From NCBI RefSeq assembly GCF_002019735.1, contig NZ_KV917378.1, positions 3,312,869 through 3,376,868 of the forward strand: a DNA stretch of 64,000 nt, in the 5' to 3' direction. Made by a program: the position numbers and the translations under genes. A model generated the notes under the pieces. The model worked only from the letters and a program-made list of their open reading frames with translations, ran no database searches and was not told the origin of the DNA. How positions within the stretch are numbered: the stretch's first letter is position 1; each line of letters begins with the position of its first letter. Below are positions 36,214-45,133 of this stretch, in pieces. This stretch comes from Salipaludibacillus agaradhaerens. Lineage in GTDB: Bacteria; Bacillota; Bacilli; Bacillales; Salisediminibacteriaceae.

Positions 36214-39065
36214 ATGAAGGATTGATGACTTCCCTGAAACTAGGGGCGAAAGTCCTTGTGGTACTTTTACTGCCACTCCTACTTTTCCGCTATGTTGACA
36301 GCCAACCAGCTGTTATAGTGTCAGAGGATGATGATGAAGGGACGAGAAGTATTGCGGTTGTAAATGAAGACCGTGGATGGTCCCCTGAGTCTTCTGAAGT
36401 AGAGACGATTGAATTAGGGCAGCAAATCTCCTCTTTATTGAATTCGGAAGGCACGGATTACACATGGACTGTCGTCAATAGAAGTGCAGCTGAACAAGGA
36501 TTTAGTAATGAAAGATATGATGCGATTATTTACGTACCGTCTAGATTCTCGGAAAATATTATGACGTTTCGGGAAGATATACCAAGTACGGCCTCAATAA
36601 ATTATGTTATCCAGCCGAATCTTGTGGCGAAAGAACGTCAGAGAGTTCACAGAGAAATGGCGAACGCACAAAATAAAATTAATAAAGAAATGTCGATGAT
36701 TTACTGGAGCTATGTCTCTCAAGAAGTCGATAATATTCGTGATCAATTTGACTTAATCCTTGAAAAAGAAATAGAATTCCAAGATGCTATGTATTCTTTT
36801 TATAGTCCGTCTTCTGCGAGCTTGGCGAGTGAAATCGAACAGCATAAAAGTGGGCTAGAGAATATATTGAATCAGACAGGTCGAATGGATGAAGTCTCAA
36901 GTAACAGTGCAGATGCAGCTTCAGAAGCAGAGGGGAAAATATCTACTTTTACAGAAGCGCTTGAGATGTATAAAGAGTCTCAGTTTGAACAGCAATTGCT
37001 ACTGCAAGAAACGCAAGCTGAAAGTAAAGTGGCTATTCAAGATGGTGTGACCACCTATGATAATACATTAATTAAAGGGCAGAACTTAATTAATGAACAA
37101 TTAACAAAGTTTAGTTCACCTGAATTTGCGAACGATACCGATGCTTTATTACAAAGTTTAGGTGCTATGGAAAAGATGATGGAAGATGGCGATGCGGTAT
37201 TAGAAAGCTGGTCCGATTCTATGCGAAGGCAGCGCCGCCAAGTAGAAAGGCTAAATGAAGAGTTACTATCACTTTATCAAGGTGAGGTAGTATCAGACGC
37301 TCGCCGTGATGTGAGAGCCACAGCTAATAAGTTGAAAGATGCTCCTGCTACTGGAGATGAGACACCAGATCTACCCTCCCCACCAGAAGAAGGAGAATCA
37401 GTAGACTTAGGTAACCTAAAAGCAGATGTAACAGCCCTTGAGCAAGAGATTAACAATTTAAAGAATAGTAGTGAAGAAGAACCACCAGCAGAATCAGAAG
37501 AAAATGAGGCAGAGTCCAATGAAACGGATTGGAGCGGTGTAGACAATCGTTTGGCAGATTTAAAAACGTCTGTTGATGATTTGGAGAGCTCTATAAACAC
37601 ACAAGAAGCACTACTAGATAGTTGGAAAGATCATGTGGACGCGATTGAAGATGCTTACCGTGAGTTGGCAGAATTGAAGAATGATGTGTCGTCAGTTCTT
37701 ACAGATGAAGTTTTGACTTTACAAGGTGACTTATCATTGGAGCATGTAAGGGAGTCTGACATTAGAAACAAAGAGCTAAGCTATGTGTTGGATTATCTAG
37801 AAGCACTTTATGTATATAGGGCAACGATTAACCAGCAGCAAGACGATGAACTCATACAAGAAGTGCTTGCTCATGAAGACATAACTCGGCGAATTGATAA
37901 CTTATTCGAAGCTAATACAGCCCATTCCGACGAGTTACAAAAGGCGTTTGACAAATTGCTCAAAGGTTCTGATAAAACAGACAGTGCTGTGAAAAAAGTA
38001 GAGAAGAATTTCTATGATTATGCTGCTGAAGCGGAAGCGTTTATTGATGAATATAATGCTCTCGTTGATGCTGAACATGAAAAGATACAAAATGAACTTG
38101 GTGATGTGATTGCAAACTCACGAGACATATCAACTCGAATTCAAGAATTAAATGCTGAGACATTTGATTGGGAAGAATCACCGTCCCTGCAATATCTAGA
38201 CGGACAGATGGTCTTCTCTATCCAGCAAACTGCTTCAGCAGACTTAAATCATATGGCAGAATTAGTATCTTCATTAGACGAAAGCCAAGCCTCTATTTTT
38301 GGTTCAACGGATGAATTGCAAACGCGAGTGAGCGAAGTCCAGCAGCAATCTGATGAATTGAATGATAGGTGGGCAGTAAACGTGGACTCCACTGAATTAA
38401 TCCGAGACGATGTTCACGATGTCCTTGGTAATACTGTTGTAGACGGGCAAGAAAACCCATTTATTTATAGTTATTTATCTAGTCCTGTTGAAGTAGAAGG
38501 GCATGTAGATGGTCAGGTATTATCAGAAACAGAAGACCGTATGCCGCCTGTTATCATGTTTGTGATTATTTTACTTAGTGGGTTATTAATAGGATTTTTG
38601 AGTCATTACTACTCTCATAATTCCTATCTCGTACAATCTGGTCTATTTATATTACTAAACTTAGCAGTAGGTCTGATTATTAGTATATATGGACTTAACA
38701 TTTATACATTGGATAACACGCAAAGTATCCAATGGTCGATCTTTACAATACTATTGTTATTCGCTTGTTCTAATATTGTTCGTGGGGGCTTGTTCATCGG
38801 GCCATTCGCAGGCTGGCTGGCAAGTATTGTGATGATTATGTTCTTCATTACACCATTAATTAATATTATTGTACCGGAATTTAATGTGCATCACCCGATT
38901 GAAAGGGCCTATATGTCTCTTCAATACGGAGGACAAGCAACACCATATATGATGATGGGGATTCTTTTGGCTGTCACAATTCTGGTATCCGCATTTATTT
39001 ATATGTGGCAAATATTGCGGATCAATCCAGAGGTGGATGAAGATGAAGCGAAACAAGCTTCTTAG
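36210..39065 (+). CDS. esaA: EsaA/YueB T7SS membrane protein
   Basis: 951 residues. One N-terminal membrane helix (about 10-30), a long extracellular region rich in coiled coil (about 150-730) and about five or six membrane helices at the C-terminus (from about 775). The ordered N-terminal extracellular module (SIAVVNEDRGW...YDAIIYVPSRFSENI) is typical of YueB/EsaA. A very acidic, Pro/Glu-rich insert lies around 375-450 (DLPSPPEEGESVD; SEEEPPAESEENEAES). YueB is the phage SPP1 receptor in B. subtilis, so this protein may be a phage receptor as well as a secretion subunit. Overlaps both neighbours. Confidence 0.92.
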   Translation: MNEGLMTSLKLGAKVLVVLLLPLLLFRYVDSQPAVIVSEDDDEGTRSIAVVNEDRGWSPESSEVETIELGQQISSLLNSEGTDYTWTVVNRSAAEQGFSNERYDAIIYVPSRFSENIMTFREDIPSTASINYVIQPNLVAKERQRVHREMANAQNKINKEMSMIYWSYVSQEVDNIRDQFDLILEKEIEFQDAMYSFYSPSSASLASEIEQHKSGLENILNQTGRMDEVSSNSADAASEAEGKISTFTEALEMYKESQFEQQLLLQETQAESKVAIQDGVTTYDNTLIKGQNLINEQLTKFSSPEFANDTDALLQSLGAMEKMMEDGDAVLESWSDSMRRQRRQVERLNEELLSLYQGEVVSDARRDVRATANKLKDAPATGDETPDLPSPPEEGESVDLGNLKADVTALEQEINNLKNSSEEEPPAESEENEAESNETDWSGVDNRLADLKTSVDDLESSINTQEALLDSWKDHVDAIEDAYRELAELKNDVSSVLTDEVLTLQGDLSLEHVRESDIRNKELSYVLDYLEALYVYRATINQQQDDELIQEVLAHEDITRRIDNLFEANTAHSDELQKAFDKLLKGSDKTDSAVKKVEKNFYDYAAEAEAFIDEYNALVDAEHEKIQNELGDVIANSRDISTRIQELNAETFDWEESPSLQYLDGQMVFSIQQTASADLNHMAELVSSLDESQASIFGSTDELQTRVSEVQQQSDELNDRWAVNVDSTELIRDDVHDVLGNTVVDGQENPFIYSYLSSPVEVEGHVDGQVLSETEDRMPPVIMFVIILLSGLLIGFLSHYYSHNSYLVQSGLFILLNLAVGLIISIYGLNIYTLDNTQSIQWSIFTILLLFACSNIVRGGLFIGPFAGWLASIVMIMFFITPLINIIVPEFNVHHPIERAYMSLQYGGQATPYMMMGILLAVTILVSAFIYMWQILRINPEVDEDEAKQAS

Positions 39066-39531
39066 TATCATACTGCTTATTGCTGTAGTGTGTAGTACAA
39101 CGACTGCTGTTTATGGGGAAGGTAATACCAATAACCCTCCCGAGCCAAATATTTATGAAAAAAGAGAGATTAATATTATTAATAATGGCCGAGATAGCAG
39201 TATTCAGCGAGATCAGTTACCGCAAGAGCAGCTAGGTTTAACATTTGAAGAACGGGAGCTGACTGAAAGTGATTTGCTAGAAGGTGAGTTATTTCAAGTG
39301 TCGGTTATTGAAACAAACACGATTACGACGAAATCAGATCAATTAGGATTATTTTCAACAGAAGATATAGAGATGAGAAGACAAATAGAGGATATTGGAT
39401 CTGAACAAAGTGATTACGATATTGTGCTAGTGCTTATTGTCGCTGTTGTTTTCATCATTCTTCTAATGTTTGTAATCATTATTCCTAAATTAAAGCCTGC
39501 TCCTCCACCTAAAAAAGTAAAAAAAGCATAA
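39043..39531 (+). CDS. essA: EssA/YueC-like T7SS membrane protein
   Basis: 162 residues; ATG 39043 is favoured over 39037 because of spacing to GAGGTGG. Signal-type N-terminal helix (about 5-22), an extracellular segment with little recognisable pattern, and a C-terminal membrane helix (about 127-150) followed by a basic KKVKKA end. It is the last gene of the T7SS operon, overlapping esaA and closed by a terminator. Identification rests on size, topology and position. Confidence 0.8.
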   Translation: MKRNKLLSIILLIAVVCSTTTAVYGEGNTNNPPEPNIYEKREINIINNGRDSSIQRDQLPQEQLGLTFEERELTESDLLEGELFQVSVIETNTITTKSDQLGLFSTEDIEMRRQIEDIGSEQSDYDIVLVLIVAVVFIILLMFVIIIPKLKPAPPPKKVKKA

Positions 39532-39534
39532 AAT

Positions 39535-39575
39535 AAAGAGCTGTCTTCATCCATGTTGATGAGGACAGCTCTTTT
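39535..39575 (+). terminator. Terminator of the T7SS operon
   Basis: AAAGAGCTGTCTTCATC / GATGAGGACAGCTCTTT stem (one G-T pair) followed by TTATT. Confidence 0.88.
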
Positions 39576-39881
39576 ATTATTTAACCATTTAGTCTACGTA
39601 TTTTAAGGCATGTAAATGTAGAAAAACAAAAGAAACAAGAATTGACGATATGGTCGCGGGAAAAAAGGGGGGACATCTCAATACTTATATTGTGAATTTA
39701 TGACCATATGTGTTTTTTTAAAAAAGATATCCATATGTTTAAATGACAGTACATTGAAATCTTTTCTAGTTAATTAAAAGACGATAAAAATAAAATATTA
39801 TGTTTATTAGTTTAATAAAAGTGGAGTAAAGAGTGATTTTAATAATTACATAACATTAACATTAATAAGTTAATATTTATA

Positions 39882-39910
39882 TTGATAAATAGTAAAGGAT
39901 TGTTTATAAT
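39882..39910 (+). promoter_or_regulatory. SigA-type promoter of transporter operon 2
   Basis: TTGATA, 17-base spacer, TATAAT. The AraR-type operator starts 11 bases after the -10 box. The AT-rich 39576-39881 upstream shows no gene. Confidence 0.75.
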
Positions 39911-39921
39911 TTATTAGAAGC

Positions 39922-39937
39922 ATTCGTACGTACAAAT
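39922..39937. promoter_or_regulatory. AraR-type operator 1 of transporter operon 2
   Basis: ATTCGTACGTACAAAT, almost the full B. subtilis AraR consensus, overlapping the predicted start of transcription. Confidence 0.8.
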
Positions 39938-39984
39938 ATTATTTTTAAAAATAAATTTATAAGCATGTTCGTATGAGAAATGTT

Positions 39985-40000
39985 ATTTGTACGTATTAAA
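39985..40000. promoter_or_regulatory. AraR-type operator 2 of transporter operon 2
   Basis: ATTTGTACGTATTAAA, 63 bp centre to centre from operator 1, i.e. six helical turns, which suits cooperative binding on one DNA face. Confidence 0.65.
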
Positions 40001-40059
40001 ATGATGAAAGTAGAGGTGAGTCCGTTATAACGTTTTTGGTTTAAATTCCTCGTCTGTTT

Positions 40060-40073
40060 TGTAAGCGTTATCA
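40060..40073. promoter_or_regulatory. CcpA cre site of transporter operon 2
   Basis: TGTAAGCGTTATCA fits the cre consensus TGWAANCGNTNWCA at every position, downstream of the promoter, so glucose repression by roadblock is likely. Confidence 0.75.
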
Positions 40074-40150
40074 GTCTTGTTTGGATTTAATAATCTATGT
40101 ATCTAAAATGGTTAACTAACTTAATATTTATTAAGAAGTGGGGGAAGAAA

Positions 40151-41422
40151 ATGAAACATATGTCTAAAATAATGTTAACGTTTTCTTTAGCGGTTGTGTT
40201 GTTGGCTGGGTGTGGTGGTAATAAGAACACGATAGAATTTTGGACGCCATTAACTGGAGAGGATGGTGCCAACATGGATGCCCTTGTCGATGCTTATAAT
40301 GCAACAGAGCCTGAGTATGAAATTAACCATGTTATTACCTCCGATATGTATACGAAAATGTATACAGTCCTAAACTCAGGAAGTGGTATTCCAGATCTAT
40401 CGATTATTCATGCTGATCGTGTTCCCAATTTTGTTAATCAAGGTTTATTGGAACCGATGACCTCCATTCTAGAGGCACATCCAGATATAAACGAAGAGAA
40501 TTATCTATTGGAAGCTTGGGACGCCGGTACGGTTGACGATACTCAATATACCGTTCCGTTAGATATTCACGGTAGCGCTATGTATTACAATGCGGACTTA
40601 TTAGCTAAATATGATGTTGAGCATTGGTTAGATGATGATGTTGTGACCTTTGATGAAATGTTATCTTTACAAGGCCAGCTTGAGGAAGGTGAGTATGTTC
40701 TTAACGATGCCTTATTAAGCTGGGTCATATTTGCACAAATTCAAAACTTAGGCGGTGATATCCAAGATGAGAATGGGAATCCTGCTGTTGATACACCAGA
40801 AATGAAAGAAGCTATTGAAGCGATAAAAGAGCTTTCTGATGCAGGGCTAATGACACCTTTTGGTGAAGATGGCTACTTAGCATTTCAGTCAGGTAATGTG
40901 TTGTTCTCTACTGATGGGACGTGGAGTTCACTTGGCCATGCTGAAGTGGAAGGGCTAAATTTTGGGGTTACAAATATTTATGCGTTTGAACCTGATACGT
41001 TTCATAATAGAGCTTCCTCTCACTTATTTGCTATGTTAACGAGTGAAGATCGGACAGACGAGAAAGAGGAAGGAATTGGTGAGTTTTTAGATTTCCTCCG
41101 AGAAAATTCGATGGAATGGGCAGAAGCTGGACAGATCGTAGCAAGTGTTGATGTTATTGAAAGCCCAGAATATGAGAACTATATGCAATCCTTCTTCACA
41201 TCAACTGAAAAGCAAACTGACTCATTATACATCTATACGTATGAACATTATCCTTATATTGCAGAAGCACTAGATAATTATTCAGCTGATATGGTACATG
41301 GTGAAATAGGAATTGATGAAGGGTTAGCAGAAATGCAACGCTTTGTAGATGATCGCGTATCTGAAGGAACACTTGATTTAGATAATGTGGTAACTGACGA
41401 AGAAGAGGGAGAGGAAGAGTAG
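40151..41422 (+). CDS. Arabinose-oligomer ABC transporter 2, substrate-binding lipoprotein
   Basis: 423 residues. The frame opens at 40097, but the ribosome site GGGGGAAG precedes ATG 40151, which starts a normal signal peptide with lipobox VLLAGCGG. The mature part is a family-1 solute-binding fold (IEFWTPLTGEDGANMDALV, VLNSGSGIPDLSIIHAD, YTVPLDIHGSAMYYNADLL). Acidic tail (VTDEEEGEEE). AraR-type operators, a cre site and a downstream GH43 arabinofuranosidase gene indicate an arabinose-containing oligomer as cargo. It is only distantly like the first binding protein, so the two systems probably take up oligomers of different length or branching. Confidence 0.87.
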   Translation: MKHMSKIMLTFSLAVVLLAGCGGNKNTIEFWTPLTGEDGANMDALVDAYNATEPEYEINHVITSDMYTKMYTVLNSGSGIPDLSIIHADRVPNFVNQGLLEPMTSILEAHPDINEENYLLEAWDAGTVDDTQYTVPLDIHGSAMYYNADLLAKYDVEHWLDDDVVTFDEMLSLQGQLEEGEYVLNDALLSWVIFAQIQNLGGDIQDENGNPAVDTPEMKEAIEAIKELSDAGLMTPFGEDGYLAFQSGNVLFSTDGTWSSLGHAEVEGLNFGVTNIYAFEPDTFHNRASSHLFAMLTSEDRTDEKEEGIGEFLDFLRENSMEWAEAGQIVASVDVIESPEYENYMQSFFTSTEKQTDSLYIYTYEHYPYIAEALDNYSADMVHGEIGIDEGLAEMQRFVDDRVSEGTLDLDNVVTDEEEGEEE

Positions 41423-41434
41423 ATCATCATTGGG

Positions 41435-41464
41435 AGTGATGTGTCGGGTGACCGGTACATCACT
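41435..41464 (+). terminator. Hairpin between binding protein and permease genes
   Basis: AGTGATGT / ACATCACT stem with inner CGGGT/ACCGG-type pairing and no U tract. It sits at the same place as the hairpin in transporter operon 1, so probably an expression-ratio element. Confidence 0.5.
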
Positions 41465-41489
41465 TCTACACAAAGGAGTTTGTATAACC

Positions 41490-42368
41490 ATGAATAAAAA
41501 AATAAACTTAACACCTGCTTTCTTTATCGGCCCTCACATCATTTTATTCATCGTGTTTATTTTGATCCCCTCTATTTATGGTATTTATGCCTCATTTACG
41601 AGGTGGAACTTAGTTAGCGATCCAGTTTGGGTAGGTTTAGATAATTATCGAACAATCCTTTTTAATGAGGACTCAACCTTTTACCATCAGTTTTATAATG
41701 GAATGAAAAACACGTTTATTTTTGTTGTAATTAGTGTTCCGATCATGATTGTGCTCCCTTTAATGATTGCAGTATCAATGGAGCATAAAGAAGTTAAATT
41801 AAAGAATCTTTTTCAAACGCTTCTATATATTCCTGGCCTTATTTCTATTTCAGCCGCGGCACTAATTTGGTCACTTATTTTTAATAAGCAATTAGGTGTT
41901 GTTAGTAATGTGTTTGGCTCTGAACCGGTGTGGGCTGCCACACAACCCTATGCTTGGATAACAATTATTATGATTACTGTATGGGCTGGAATAGGTGGAA
42001 ATATGATTATTTACCGTGCTTCTATTAACGGTGTCTCTGAAGACTTATATGAATCAGCTGAAATTGATGGAGCTGGATCAGTTAGAAAATTCTTTCATGT
42101 TACCTTGCCGTCTATTCGTTTCCCGTTAATTTACACACTTATCATGTCAACTGCAGGTGCATTTAACGTGTTTGCTCAACCATTAATGATGACAGATGGT
42201 GGGCCGGGACAAAGTACGACCGTACTCATGATGTATATCCGTGATTTAGCATTTAGTCACGGTGAATCGATTGCAGGTATTGCGTCTGCGATGGCTGTGT
42301 TACTTGGAATAGTCATTTTAGTCATTTCAGCGATTCAATATTACTTAATGAGTCGTAATACTGCGTAA
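41490..42368 (+). CDS. ABC sugar transporter permease 1 of system 2
   Basis: 292 residues; start at ATG 41490 behind AAAGGAG, not the distant GTG 41430 that lies before the hairpin. Six membrane helices and EAA loop ESAEIDGAGSVRKFFHVTLP. MalF-type subunit. The pair with the next gene forms the membrane channel. The ATPase is not encoded nearby. Confidence 0.88.
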   Translation: MNKKINLTPAFFIGPHIILFIVFILIPSIYGIYASFTRWNLVSDPVWVGLDNYRTILFNEDSTFYHQFYNGMKNTFIFVVISVPIMIVLPLMIAVSMEHKEVKLKNLFQTLLYIPGLISISAAALIWSLIFNKQLGVVSNVFGSEPVWAATQPYAWITIIMITVWAGIGGNMIIYRASINGVSEDLYESAEIDGAGSVRKFFHVTLPSIRFPLIYTLIMSTAGAFNVFAQPLMMTDGGPGQSTTVLMMYIRDLAFSHGESIAGIASAMAVLLGIVILVISAIQYYLMSRNTA

Positions 42369-42417
42369 ACTAGGACTCGGATGTTTTAACGGGGATAAGA
42401 AAGGTAGGGTTAGAAGA

Positions 42418-43263
42418 ATGAAAAAAAAGATGAAAGTCTCAAAATATTTATCATACTTATTTCTTATTATTGTATGTGCGATCTGGGTTATTCCGGTTAT
42501 GTTTGGAATTACGACATCATTCCGATCGCAAACAGAAGTTGTCAATGAAGGGTTTAGGTTGCTCCCTGTGAATTGGATCGTTGATAATTACGTCACTATT
42601 TTAGAAAATACCTCGACAGCACCAATCATGCAATGGATTTGGAACTCTATTTTTATAGCGACCACACATACCTTATTAGTTATAGTTGTTATTTCTATTA
42701 CCGGATACGGCTATACACGAATGAAATTTAAAGGAAGAGATGCTTTGTTTTTTACGTTACTTGCAATTTCTTTCTTTCCCAATGTCGTAAATCTCATCCC
42801 TTCTTATAAAATTATCGACATTTTAGGTTGGGTTAACACACCTTGGGCGATGATTGTTCCTGGTTTAGCAGGGATGGCTAATATCTTTTTAGTTAGACAA
42901 TTTATGAAAGGAATCCCAAGAGAGCTAGACGAATCGGCACGTGTAGACGGAGCGAGTGATTTTCAAATATTCTTTCGCATCATCTTGCCGCTTGTAAAGC
43001 CAATACTTGTCGTATGTGGTCTCTTTTCTTTTGTCGGGTCTTGGAATGATTTCCTATGGCCGGTCATCGTGTATACAGATGTGCAAAAAATGCCAGTCAC
43101 TGCAGGTTTATTGCTACTTCAAGATGTATATGGAAACTATCGAATGATTGGACAGTTGATGGGGTCAGCGATTTTGGCGATTATTCCCACATTATTGTTA
43201 TTCTTCTTTGCCCAAAAATATTTTGTTCAAGCTATTAAATTAAATGCTGGTATTAAAGGGTAA
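42418..43263 (+). CDS. ABC sugar transporter permease 2 of system 2
   Basis: 281 residues with a basic start (MKKKMKVSK), six membrane helices and EAA loop ESARVDGASDFQIFFRIILP. MalG-type subunit ending AIKLNAGIKG. It follows its partner by 49 bases. Same operon as the downstream small membrane protein and GH43 gene. Confidence 0.88.
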   Translation: MKKKMKVSKYLSYLFLIIVCAIWVIPVMFGITTSFRSQTEVVNEGFRLLPVNWIVDNYVTILENTSTAPIMQWIWNSIFIATTHTLLVIVVISITGYGYTRMKFKGRDALFFTLLAISFFPNVVNLIPSYKIIDILGWVNTPWAMIVPGLAGMANIFLVRQFMKGIPRELDESARVDGASDFQIFFRIILPLVKPILVVCGLFSFVGSWNDFLWPVIVYTDVQKMPVTAGLLLLQDVYGNYRMIGQLMGSAILAIIPTLLLFFFAQKYFVQAIKLNAGIKG

Positions 43264-43325
43264 GTTGGAAGACCTTAAACGAGTATGTGGAGCAATAACA
43301 ATAGTAGTAAAGCGAGGGGAAGACG

Positions 43326-43739
43326 ATGAGCAGAGGTCTTGAAAGGAAATTATTAATAATTGGGGCGGCGTGGAATATGATCACAGCTTTATTGACGATC
43401 TTTAATTATTATTCCTGGTTTAACAGAGAGGGAGCCCAAAGACTTGAGGCAGTAGACTTGAACACAGCCATAGCTGGATCTCAAATGGTTAATAATATCC
43501 TTCAAATCATTCTGATCTTCGGTATATTTATGCTTGTAGGGGCCATTATAACCTTTCTAGTTGCGGTCAAAATAAGAGATAATGAGATTCAGAAAAAAGT
43601 CGTTATTTGGATTGGATTTTGGGCAGTTGTCCAACTTATGTCAATGGATTTAATTGGTGTTTCTATTTATTTGATAGCTTTTGTTGTGTATCTTGCTAAA
43701 AATAAAGCGATAAAAATGAGCTATGAGACTGCTGTTTAA
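43326..43739 (+). CDS. Small four-helix membrane protein in the arabinose operon
   Basis: 137 residues, four hydrophobic segments (about 9-27, 51-77, 88-104, 107-125). I do not recognise a family with certainty; it loosely resembles DUF4064-type proteins. It lies between permease and arabinofuranosidase genes, 62 bases after the permease with GCGAGGGGAAG before the ATG, so is likely co-transcribed. The position parallels that of the DUF624 protein in the first arabinose cluster. Confidence 0.7.
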   Translation: MSRGLERKLLIIGAAWNMITALLTIFNYYSWFNREGAQRLEAVDLNTAIAGSQMVNNILQIILIFGIFMLVGAIITFLVAVKIRDNEIQKKVVIWIGFWAVVQLMSMDLIGVSIYLIAFVVYLAKNKAIKMSYETAV

Positions 43740-43836
43740 ATAACCCACATTTCTAGTTACGTGGTAATAAGACTTTGTAGCTTTCGTACATTCCTTAAAT
43801 TTCACAACGGACAATAGAAGAAGGAGCTGACAGTCT

Positions 43837-45009
43837 GTGATACGTATAAAAAAAGGGCAAGAACTTAATATAACAGGTAAGTTAAAGGAAACGATTGAAC
43901 TGCCAAAAAGAGTGCCAGTGGAATTAGAAAATGGTGTTAAAGTGTATATGACTGTAGAATGGGGGACATCGGCATCTGTTAAATATGAAGAGACTGGAAC
44001 ATATTCAATGTCAGGAAACGTGATTTTAAAAAATTACTCGAATCCATTGATAGAGCAGCGAGCTGATCCTTATATTTACAAGCATACAGATGGTTATTAC
44101 TACTTTACCGGTTCTTATCCTTTATATGATCGGATTGTATTGAGGCGGGCAAAAACAATAGAAGAGTTGTCAGATGCTGAAGAGGTTGTGATTTGGGAAG
44201 CACATGAGTCAGGGATTATGTCTGAACATATATGGGCGCCAGAATTGCATTATATTAATAATAAGTGGTACATCCATTTTGCTGCCGGGGATAAGGCTGA
44301 CGTATGGGCTATCCGACCATACGTACTTGAGACGGATAGTGACAATCCTCTAGTAGGAAACTGGGAAGAAAAGGGACAAATAAATACACACTTCCAAAGC
44401 TTTTCGTTAGATGCTACGACATTTGAACATAAAGGAAAGCGCTATTTAGTTTGGGCACAAAAAGTTGATAATGATTCAGTTTCCAATTTATATATTGCTG
44501 AAATGGAGAATCCGTGGACGATAAAAGGAGAACAAGTTCTACTGGCCACACCTGAATATTCTTGGGAACAAGCCGGTTTTTATGTAAACGAAGGACCTGC
44601 CATGATTAATCGAAATGGAAACGTATATATCGTTTATTCTGGTAGTGCTACTGATGATAGATACTCTATGGGCTTATTAATCGCAGAGGAAAACAGTGAC
44701 TTATTAAATCCCCAATCATGGACTAAATTAGCCGAGCCTGTCATGGTATCCAATGAAAAAACAGGTGAATATGGTCCAGGTCACAATAGTTTTACCGTGG
44801 CGGAAGATGGGGAAACAGACTTACTTGTTTACCATGCACGGCCCTATAAAAAAATTGAAGGAAACCCACTTTACGATTTTAACAGACATGCTCGGGTGCA
44901 AGAGCTTCTCTGGAAAACGGATGGCTCACCATACTTTGGTATTCCTGGGCAAAGGTTAGTTGAAGATAACCCAGAAGTTAAGATGACCGTTACCATTACT
45001 GAAGATTAA
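43837..45009 (+). CDS. Cytoplasmic GH43 alpha-L-arabinofuranosidase
   Basis: 390 residues, GTG start behind AAGGAG. No signal peptide, hence intracellular. Residues about 8-62 look like a small Ig-like (Big_4-type) domain (IELPKRVPVELENGVKVYMTV), followed by the GH43 propeller: base Asp in EQRADPYIYKHTDGYYYFTG, SEHIWAPELHYINNKWYIHF, Asp in SLDATTFEHKGKRYLVW, and acid Glu in YVNEGPAMI. The pattern fits exo-acting arabinofuranosidases. It would split imported arabino-oligosaccharides into arabinose. It is the last gene of the second arabinose operon, with a bidirectional terminator after it. Confidence 0.87.
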   Translation: MIRIKKGQELNITGKLKETIELPKRVPVELENGVKVYMTVEWGTSASVKYEETGTYSMSGNVILKNYSNPLIEQRADPYIYKHTDGYYYFTGSYPLYDRIVLRRAKTIEELSDAEEVVIWEAHESGIMSEHIWAPELHYINNKWYIHFAAGDKADVWAIRPYVLETDSDNPLVGNWEEKGQINTHFQSFSLDATTFEHKGKRYLVWAQKVDNDSVSNLYIAEMENPWTIKGEQVLLATPEYSWEQAGFYVNEGPAMINRNGNVYIVYSGSATDDRYSMGLLIAEENSDLLNPQSWTKLAEPVMVSNEKTGEYGPGHNSFTVAEDGETDLLVYHARPYKKIEGNPLYDFNRHARVQELLWKTDGSPYFGIPGQRLVEDNPEVKMTVTITED

Positions 45010-45070
45010 CCACATAGTCGCGTCCTATTTCCAAAATGTTTCTTCACAACATTTATTAAAATGAACAAAT

Positions 45071-45117
45071 AAAATCCTCTACATGCCACTTGTTACGAGT
45101 GGTGTGTAGAGGATTTT
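45071..45117. terminator. Bidirectional terminator between GH43 and ugd
   Basis: AAAATCCTCTACA...CACT / AGTG...TGTAGAGGATTTT, a long stem with T tracts on both strands, between convergent genes. Confidence 0.88.
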
Positions 45118-45133
45118 AGGATTTCCATTTTTG

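Noticed and set aside
38856..39071. Minus-strand short frames over esaA, essC and other large genes
   Set aside because: They are out-of-frame shadows without ribosome sites or recognisable domains.
26308..39531. Reading the T7SS and effector region as a prophage or genomic island
   Set aside because: No integrase, att-like repeats, tRNA or phage structural genes are visible, and the T7SS gene order is the ordinary chromosomal one of Bacillus.
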